64,000 nt of DNA, taken from the NCBI GenBank assembly GCA_034927815.1, contig JAYFPK010000005.1, positions 78,476 through 142,475 on the forward strand, in the 5' to 3' direction. Numbering within the stretch: position 1 is the first letter of the stretch; every line of letters begins with the position of its first letter. The position numbers and the translations under genes are program-made. The notes under the pieces were generated by a model. The model saw only the letters and a program-made list of their open reading frames with translations. It was not told where the DNA came from and did no database searches. Shown here piece after piece: positions 59,423 through 64,000 of the stretch. This stretch comes from Limiplasma sp034927815. GTDB lineage: Bacteria; Bacillota; Clostridia; Christensenellales; Aristaeellaceae.

Positions 59423-59866
59423 ATGAAGTACATCGCTTACGGCTCCAACATGGTCAAGGATCAAATGGACTGCCGCTGCCCGGACGCCAAGCTCATCGGC
59501 ACTGGGTACATCGAACAGGCCCGGTTGGAATTCTACATGCACGCCACTGTCGAACGCTCGCAAATCAATAACGCGCGTGTGCCGGTGGCGGTCTGGGAGA
59601 TCTCGGACGCGGACGAACGTCGGCTCGACCGGTACGAGGGATTCCCCAACTACTACATCAAAGAGGAGTGGCCGGTCACCATGGCCGACGGCTCTGTAAT
59701 CAAGGGGATGATCTACCGGATGCGAGTTTTCCGCACATTGCCGCCGATGCCTGAGTATTACGAAAGCATCCGAAGCGCCTACGAGGAATTGGGGCTTGGC
59801 TCGGAAATCAAGACGGTGTTGCAGCCAGCACTCCGCCGCAGCCTCCGGCGTAAGGTGCGCGGATAA
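59423..59866 (+). CDS. Gamma-glutamylcyclotransferase-like protein
   Basis: 147 residues. MKYIAYGSNMVKDQMDCRCP is the GGCT/AIG2 substrate loop (YGSN), and WEISDADERRLDRYEGFPNY contains the conserved acidic residue region (DxYEG). GGCT-fold enzymes release gamma-linked amino acids as pyroglutamate-type products. Family knowledge: amidoligase and GGCT genes occur together in many phages and mobile elements, suggesting one makes and the other removes an amide bond. It is the last gene of the plus cassette and is followed by a terminator. Confidence 0.88.
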   Translation: MKYIAYGSNMVKDQMDCRCPDAKLIGTGYIEQARLEFYMHATVERSQINNARVPVAVWEISDADERRLDRYEGFPNYYIKEEWPVTMADGSVIKGMIYRMRVFRTLPPMPEYYESIRSAYEELGLGSEIKTVLQPALRRSLRRKVRG

Positions 59867-59880
59867 ACAACACAACAACG

Positions 59881-59911
59881 AAAGCCGCTCTCAAACGAGG
59901 GCGGCTTTTTT
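59881..59911 (+). terminator. Terminator of the plus-strand cassette
   Basis: Stem AAAGCCGCTCTC / GAGGGCGGCTTT (one G-T pair) with loop AAAC followed by T residues, 15 bases after the GGCT stop. Being nearly symmetric it could also act on the minus strand. Confidence 0.85.
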
Positions 59912-59953
59912 GTCGGCCTGCAGCGGCGCGTGCCGGGCTTTGAAATCATCCAT
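59891..59953 (-). CDS. Possible 20-residue peptide
   Basis: MDDFKARHAPLQADKKAALV from ATG 59953, with GGAGGGG 6-8 bases upstream on the minus strand. The start overlaps the word GCTTTGAAATC read on the other strand, which here encodes DFKA, as in three other minus-strand proteins. It runs into the terminator of the opposite strand. Only the ribosome binding site speaks for it. Confidence 0.3.
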   Translation of the reverse strand: MDDFKARHAPLQADKKAALV

Positions 59954-60019
59954 GGGGCAACCCCTCCATCAGGGCATGTAAAGCCGTGCTGAAGCGAACG
60001 TGGCGGCGACGTGGGCAAA

Positions 60020-60043
60020 GAAAAAGCAGCCGCGAGGGCTGCT
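60020..60043 (-). terminator. Terminator of the metK-containing minus-strand operon
   Basis: On the minus strand AGCAGCC / GGCTGCT with loop CTCGC is followed by TTTTTC, 11 bases past the stop of the 176-residue gene. Confidence 0.8.
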
Positions 60044-60053
60044 GTCAAAAAGG

Positions 60054-60584
60054 TTAGCGGCGAGGCTCTGGAATCAAGTCGTAGGCGACCTCGGTTCCGT
60101 TTACCCCTGCCCGGAAGCGGACCAGCAGTTGGCCATCTGCCACTTGGTAGGCGGCTTGAAAGGGCTGGCTCCACAATGCGGTCAATCCTTCGCAATCGCG
60201 GTAGGCCGCTAACCGATAAAGGTCAAACTCTTCATTGGCCTTTTCAGTTTGCCACTGTTCAAAGAGACGGCTCAGGTAAGGGACCTGCGTTTTTTGCAGG
60301 TGCTGCCATGCTGCTTCGCCCGGCAGGGCTTTGAAATCGGCTCGTGGCTGTTCCGCCTTAAAGCAAGACCAATGCGTCAGGGGTAAGGGCCTACGCATCA
60401 TGTCCAGCAGGGCTTCCGATGTGCCGCAGTCATCGCAGACATAGAGGTCGGCTTGGCGGCTCGTCGCGTTCTCATGGATTTTCGGCTTCATGGTATTCAG
60501 CCCACAGCGCGGACAGGGCATGTGTTCGCCAGCCAACTGCCGGGCTTTCAAATCGAGAAGGACCTGCTTCAGGGTATCGCTCAT
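60054..60584 (-). CDS. Phage zinc-ribbon protein, unknown function
   Basis: 176 residues. MSDTLKQVLLDLKARQLAGE, then a zinc ribbon MPCPRCGLNTMKP...ADLYVCDDCGTSEAL near 22-60, then a helical part (LFEQWQTEKANEEFDLYRL) and a beta region at the end. It overlaps the next gene by four bases. Proteins with this ribbon are frequent in early regions of clostridial phages, but their role is unknown. Confidence 0.7.
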   Translation of the reverse strand: MSDTLKQVLLDLKARQLAGEHMPCPRCGLNTMKPKIHENATSRQADLYVCDDCGTSEALLDMMRRPLPLTHWSCFKAEQPRADFKALPGEAAWQHLQKTQVPYLSRLFEQWQTEKANEEFDLYRLAAYRDCEGLTALWSQPFQAAYQVADGQLLVRFRAGVNGTEVAYDLIPEPRR

Positions 60585-61492
60585 TGCGCTTCACCTTCTC
60601 TCAGCTCACGGGCAATCTTGCGGATTTCCGCGTACTTGTTTTTGTGCTTCATTGCCTCGTCATCGTTGCGGAAAGCTGTGTGGCCTTTCAGACCGCTGAG
60701 CAGCGCGTTCCGGGACGCTTTGAAATCAGCTCCGCCAAAGCCCATCCGCAAAAGCCAGGAACGCAGCACGTATTTTTCATTTTCCGGGCGGCGAAGTTCC
60801 AAGCCGACGCGCTTCGCTTCTTTTGCCGCTCGAAGTACGGCGCTGGCCAAGTCGGAATATGCCTTGTTCTTTTCCGGCGACGCGTCAAGCGGAAAGATCA
60901 GCGTGACTGTGCCGTCTCTGAAATCAACGCCGGTCAGGTCATCCATCGCTATGAAATCGTCCATCAGGGTTTCAAAGTCAGCGAGGGTTTCCGGCACATA
61001 TTCACCCAAGCGGGTCGTGACCGCTTCGGAAATTGAGAAGCTCTCGCGGCGGGTAACCCGGTTTAGCAGGTACTGGTAGTTGTAAAGCAGGTGCATCAGA
61101 TTCCGAAGCTGGTTCCCGTCCATTCCTTCAGTGGGGAGCGAAATGGCCATCACGTCATCCTCCGGCTCAATCGGCCTCATGCCTTCCAAATCATCAACCT
61201 CCGGTTCAATAGGATTCGTGTCTTCCAAATCTTCAATTTCCGGCTCGGCGGGCGTTATGCTTTCCAAAGTCACCACCTCCGGTTCAATGAAGCCGTGCTC
61301 CGTCAGAAATGGTTTCAGGGCTTCCAGCGCTTGGGCATCTTCGCAGGCGAGGGAGCCATCGCGAGCAACGGTAATTGGGCCAACGGTATAGGAGAAGGTG
61401 GGCGGGCCTTGGTACCGTGATTCAGCTTGCAGGTGTTCGGAAATCTTCTGTACCAGGGTGCGACGGTCTTCCGCGTGGGTTTGGATGGTCAT
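60581..61492 (-). CDS. Acidic phage protein sharing its C-terminus with the amidoligase
   Basis: 303 residues, no known domain in the N-terminal part. Residues 70-120 contain three or four acidic repeats (EPEVVTLESI, EPEIEDLEDT, EPEVDDLEGM, EPEDDVMAIS). Residues 125-220 are helical. From about 245 it reads YVLRSWLLRMGFGGADFKAS and continues to HTAFR, aligning without gaps with the end of the amidoligase at 56259 (17 identical residues of 35 by eye). This may be a docking or modification module shared by the two. Confidence 0.75.
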   Translation of the reverse strand: MTIQTHAEDRRTLVQKISEHLQAESRYQGPPTFSYTVGPITVARDGSLACEDAQALEALKPFLTEHGFIEPEVVTLESITPAEPEIEDLEDTNPIEPEVDDLEGMRPIEPEDDVMAISLPTEGMDGNQLRNLMHLLYNYQYLLNRVTRRESFSISEAVTTRLGEYVPETLADFETLMDDFIAMDDLTGVDFRDGTVTLIFPLDASPEKNKAYSDLASAVLRAAKEAKRVGLELRRPENEKYVLRSWLLRMGFGGADFKASRNALLSGLKGHTAFRNDDEAMKHKNKYAEIRKIARELREGEAQ

Positions 61493-61547
61493 GGTTCATA
61501 CCTCCCTTAATTTGGTAGACCATATATCACTCGGAAGCGAATGAAAG

Positions 61548-61994
61548 TCAAGACAATTCTGACTTCTTTCCATCCAATCCACGGAAGCGGTTTTGAACAT
61601 AACAGCCATGCCCACAATATCGCCGATGACGATTCCCATAGGATAGAAATACCTTGCCGCAACCGGCGCAGGTGATTTGATACACCGCTTCTTCATTTTG
61701 CTGAAGGGCGGTGGGGTGCGCCGCCCACCAGGACCGGCGGCAGGCGTCGCTGCAGAATTTTCGCTTGCGCCCGGTGTGCGGCTGCAAGATCCCCTTTCCG
61801 CAGTTCGGGCACAACTCTTCCGGCTGACTCTGTACATCTATATGCTCGTTATCCAGCCCATTGGCTTTACAGAAGTACCGCACCGCATCACGACTTAATC
61901 CGATCGCCGAGGCAATCGCTTTATACCCATAGCCCTTTAACCGAAGCTCTTGAATCCGCCTCGCCTGCACATCCGAGACAATCATTGTTCCCAT
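61548..61994 (-). CDS. Helix-turn-helix protein with two zinc-finger-like clusters
   Basis: 148 residues. ARRIQELRLKGYGYKAIASA and IGLSRDAVRYFCKANGL form a resolvase-type helix-turn-helix at residues 10-45. Then ELCPNCGKGIL...KRKFCSDACRRSWW and TCAGCGKVFL...RRYCGHGCYVQ give two CxxC...CxxxC clusters, probably two zinc sites. The start overlaps the metK stop, so the two are translated in tandem. It could be the transcription regulator of this early region. Confidence 0.75.
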   Translation of the reverse strand: MGTMIVSDVQARRIQELRLKGYGYKAIASAIGLSRDAVRYFCKANGLDNEHIDVQSQPEELCPNCGKGILQPHTGRKRKFCSDACRRSWWAAHPTALQQNEEAVYQITCAGCGKVFLSYGNRHRRYCGHGCYVQNRFRGLDGKKSELS

Positions 61995-63028
61995 GGCAGG
62001 TCTGGCTTTCCAAAATGTCCGTAGGTGGATACCTGATTATAATCCACATCCAATAAGTGAAGCAAGTCAATGATACCGCTCGGCGTTAGATCATACATCG
62101 AACGGATCTGCTGCTCAATCTCAGGGACTGGAATCCGGTTTGTGCCAAAGCAATAGACCGATAGGGACACAGGCTTGGCAATGCCAATGGCATAGGCAAG
62201 CTGGACTTCACAGCGCCGCGCGACTTTATTACGCACAACATCGCAGGCAATCTTTCGCGCCATGTATGCGCCGGAGCGGTCAACCTTGGTAGGGTCCTTG
62301 CCGGAGAACGCTCCGCCGCCGTGACGGCACATACCGCCATAGGTATCGGCGATGATCTTTCTACCGGTCACGCCGGTGTCCGCAAAGGAGCCGCCGGTGA
62401 CGAACCGTCCGGTGGGATTCACCAAGGCTTTGAAATCGGTATTTAGCCCATAGCGTTCAGCCGCCTTTGTCATGACCGATTCAACCACAGCACGTATTTC
62501 CCGCAGTTCTGCCTCAGCGTGGTGCTGTGTGCTTATCAGGAAGGTGGTGATCTTTTTCCTGCTGTAATCATAGGTCACCTGGCTCTTAGCATCCGGCAGC
62601 AACATCGGCGCTCCCAAATCACGCAGAAGCTCCATTGCTCGGGTGGCGACCGCAAAAGGGATGGGTAGCATTTCCGGTGTTTCGTCCGTGGCATAGCCAA
62701 ACATCATCCCCTGATCGCCAGCGCCGCCTATATCCACACCTCGGGCAATGTCCCAGCTTTGGCAGGTGATAAGCGGGGTGACAAGGTACTGCTCAAAATC
62801 AGGCACACCGATGCGCTGCAGCACCTCACGGCTGAGGGCTTCATAATCCGGGTGGTGTGTGGAGGTTACTTCCCCTGCGATGAGGATCATGCAGTCCTTG
62901 ATCATGCACTCCACAGCCACACGGGCTTTCTTGTCGTGGCGCAAACAGTCAGTTACCACCGCATCTGAAATCTGGTCGCAGATTTTGTCCGGGTGTCCAC
63001 GGGACACCTGCTCACTGGTAAATAGCAT
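61982..63028 (-). CDS. metK: S-adenosylmethionine synthetase
   Basis: 348 residues from ATG 63028 (GAGAGGA 8 bases upstream; ATG 63034 is too close to that site). It has the P-loop-like SRGHPDKICDQISDAV, GGAGDQGMMFGYATDETPE, and HGGGAFSGKDPTKVDRSGAY signature, with C-terminal IPVPEIEQQIRSMYDLTP. Slightly shorter than host MetK (about 390). Makes SAM from ATP and methionine; a phage copy could supply the ParB-methyltransferase. Confidence 0.93.
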   Translation of the reverse strand: MLFTSEQVSRGHPDKICDQISDAVVTDCLRHDKKARVAVECMIKDCMILIAGEVTSTHHPDYEALSREVLQRIGVPDFEQYLVTPLITCQSWDIARGVDIGGAGDQGMMFGYATDETPEMLPIPFAVATRAMELLRDLGAPMLLPDAKSQVTYDYSRKKITTFLISTQHHAEAELREIRAVVESVMTKAAERYGLNTDFKALVNPTGRFVTGGSFADTGVTGRKIIADTYGGMCRHGGGAFSGKDPTKVDRSGAYMARKIACDVVRNKVARRCEVQLAYAIGIAKPVSLSVYCFGTNRIPVPEIEQQIRSMYDLTPSGIIDLLHLLDVDYNQVSTYGHFGKPDLPWEQ

Positions 63029-63053
63029 AGGCATGCTCCTCTCAAAAATACAA

Positions 63054-63102
63054 AGCCGTTTGAGGCGAGTAGAAAGGAGTAAGCCTCGCACATCAAACGG
63101 CT
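63054..63102 (-). promoter_or_regulatory. Hairpin in the metK leader
   Basis: AGCCGTTTGA (63054-63063) pairs with TCAAACGGCT (63093-63102); inside are GGCGAG / GCCTCG remnants. On the minus strand it is followed by TTGTATTTTTG and lies 26 bases before the metK ATG. It can act as an attenuator. It does not fit the SAM riboswitch types I know. Confidence 0.5.
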
Positions 63103-63110
63103 ACCAAATC

Positions 63111-63143
63111 AAAAACAGAGCGGGGAGTGTTTCCTCGCTCTGT
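63111..63143 (-). terminator. Terminator-like hairpin upstream of metK
   Basis: ACAGAGCG / CGCTCTGT stem with a 13-base loop followed on the minus strand by TTTTTG. It would stop transcripts from beyond metK, such as the truncated HTH gene, so metK expression would need antitermination or a promoter inside 63052-63110. Confidence 0.6.
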
Positions 63144-63188
63144 CTATCTCTGGTGATTGTAATCATAACATGGGGGCTGGTGTAATGT

Positions 63189-63231
63189 CAGTACACCATC
63201 GGTACACCATCAGTACACCTTTGGTACACCT
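63189..63231. repeat. Four 11-bp iterons GGTGTAC
   Basis: GTACACC starts at 63191, 63202, 63213 and 63224, exactly every 11 bases; on the minus strand the unit is GGTGTACYRAT-like. A fifth degenerate half (GGTGTAAT) lies at 63179. One-helical-turn spacing of identical sites is typical of cooperative protein binding, as in operators or replication iterons. Confidence 0.75.
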
Positions 63232-63232
63232 T

Positions 63233-63376
63233 TCACCCTAGCATAAAGCGCAGTGTGTCGGCATCCCGTTTGCTGCACAGGCTCTCCAGCTCTCTCATCG
63301 CCTTCTTTCTGTATTTGGCGATCATAGACCGGCTGACATAATGCCTTTCTGCCAGTTCATTCCATGAAAGACGAAG
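63233..63376 (-). pseudogene. Truncated phage helix-turn-helix protein
   Basis: The minus frame reads LRLSWNELAERHYVSRSMIA, KYRKKAMRELESLCS, ending FRFML-G at TGA 63233-63235. It looks like the C-terminal DNA-binding half of a phage late regulator (ArpU or sigma-like). There is no start codon; an in-frame TAA stands at 63377, which is also the stop of the next gene upstream. So its N-terminal part was lost at a junction near 63377. Confidence 0.65.
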
Positions 63377-64000
63377 TTAACCATTATGAGAGAATTGGAT
63401 CTGCAAAACACAGTTCTCGATCTCAACGAAGGTGGCATCATCAATTTCAATAGGCGTTGTTTGGTATAGATCATCCTTTTCCAGGACTGTTTGATTGATC
63501 ATATTCCCTTTCAAGTTGTAAATCGTAATAGTTCCCTTTTGGGTTTGATCCAAGACTGAAAATACATATGAGACACCAGTCATACCATATAGGAATGGCG
63601 GGAACTGCGACTTCACAAAGAACATGCCATTTCCCGATATGCGCATATCAGTTTCACCAGATATGATCGGCTCTTGCGTCATAGACTCAAGTTTCCCTTC
63701 GCCTGTCAAAACAATCGTCATTCCATCGGATAGGTAAAGCGTGTAAGAAGAGTTGGCTGCGGCCTCAATGTTCTTATTGAGCTCATTTCCTCCGCCCGTT
63801 ACTGTAAGGGTGGCCAAGCCTTTACCCTTCGCTGTATAGGTATATAGGCCCGGCTCCAGATCCGTTCCCACATGATAAGTGCCTTCGCTAAGCGGCTCTA
63901 TGCTCTCAATCAATATGTCTTTGAAAAATATCGCGTCTTGAAAATCACCTTTTTGCATATAACCACAACCCGATTCATCCATGATTCGAACCTGATACCA
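63377..64000 (-). CDS. Partial beta-rich protein with SH3-like segment, unknown
   Basis: The frame is open to the window end, so the 5' part is missing. It begins with WYQVRIMDESGCGYMQKGDF, the end of an SH3-like domain, followed by a lone domain ESIEPLSEGTYHVGTDLEPG, LYTYTAKGKGLATLTVTGG, and further beta strands (GTITIYNLKGNMI). The pattern of GxYxVGxDL(E/P)xGxY is seen in secreted Firmicutes proteins. Its stop is shared in frame with the HTH remnant, which makes it the first gene beyond the element boundary or a gene fused to it. Confidence 0.65.
   Translation of the reverse strand, partial: WYQVRIMDESGCGYMQKGDFQDAIFFKDILIESIEPLSEGTYHVGTDLEPGLYTYTAKGKGLATLTVTGGGNELNKNIEAAANSSYTLYLSDGMTIVLTGEGKLESMTQEPIISGETDMRISGNGMFFVKSQFPPFLYGMTGVSYVFSVLDQTQKGTITIYNLKGNMINQTVLEKDDLYQTTPIEIDDATFVEIENCVLQIQFSHNG

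Noticed and set aside
63040..63145. SAM riboswitch upstream of metK
   Set aside because: Only simple hairpins are present; none of the conserved SAM-I, SAM-II or SAM-III cores could be found.
1..64000. tRNA or rRNA genes
   Set aside because: I found no convincing cloverleaf with TTCGANNC arm or rRNA sequence by reading; a dedicated search could still find one.

Overview
The window is bacterial DNA of moderately high G+C with strong AGGAGG-type ribosome binding sites, Crp/Fnr, LytTR-DUF3021 and DUF4179 genes, and a prophage of the kind found in Firmicutes. A clostridial (gut-type) host fits best; I infer this from gene families and style, not from a marker gene.

Layout. (1) 1-3.6 kb: two decayed genes (a GH8 glycosidase and a GlnQ-like ATPase), then an ECF sigma factor overlapping a DUF4179 membrane protein. 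(2) 3.6-8.6 kb: a cupin, a two-gene permease with a ferredoxin tail divergent from a Crp/Fnr activator, a LytTR-DUF3021 pair, and a membrane-anchored alpha/beta hydrolase. (3) 8.8-13.4 kb: a six-gene arsenic operon arsR-DUF2703-acr3-arsD-arsA-arsC with a clear promoter/operator. (4) 13.4-22.6 kb: a broken 3' remnant of a serine recombinase, a type I restriction-modification operon (XRE regulator, hsdM, hsdS with an extra C-terminal domain, hsdR, YgjP-like metallopeptidase), and a small inverted-repeat element. (5) 22.6-63.4 kb: a prophage or phage-derived element, mostly on the minus strand: two tandem large serine recombinases, a SHOCT-like small protein, lysis genes, tail and head genes, terminases, a ParB-methyltransferase, an array of small plus-strand ORFs, and metK. 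Two plus-strand genes sit inside the late region. The major tail protein gene is split by a 2.7-kb group II intron whose removal joins the exons in frame. (6) 63.4-64 kb: the truncated end of the element and a partial gene.

The most unusual part is 55.4-63.2 kb. Four type I hammerhead ribozyme structures lie between small ORFs; in two of them the upstream gene's stop codon is the UGA of the catalytic core. The word GCTNNNAAATC occurs at least 20 times within 6 kb, always on the plus strand, in genes of both orientations and between them. The cassette carries a phage amidoligase and a gamma-glutamylcyclotransferase-like gene, and the amidoligase shares its C-terminal module with a second, acidic phage protein. 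A 42-bp tandem hairpin repeat precedes the cassette, and four 11-bp iterons lie upstream of metK. Together these look like a compact phage early region with RNA self-processing, peptide-tagging chemistry and SAM supply for methylation.
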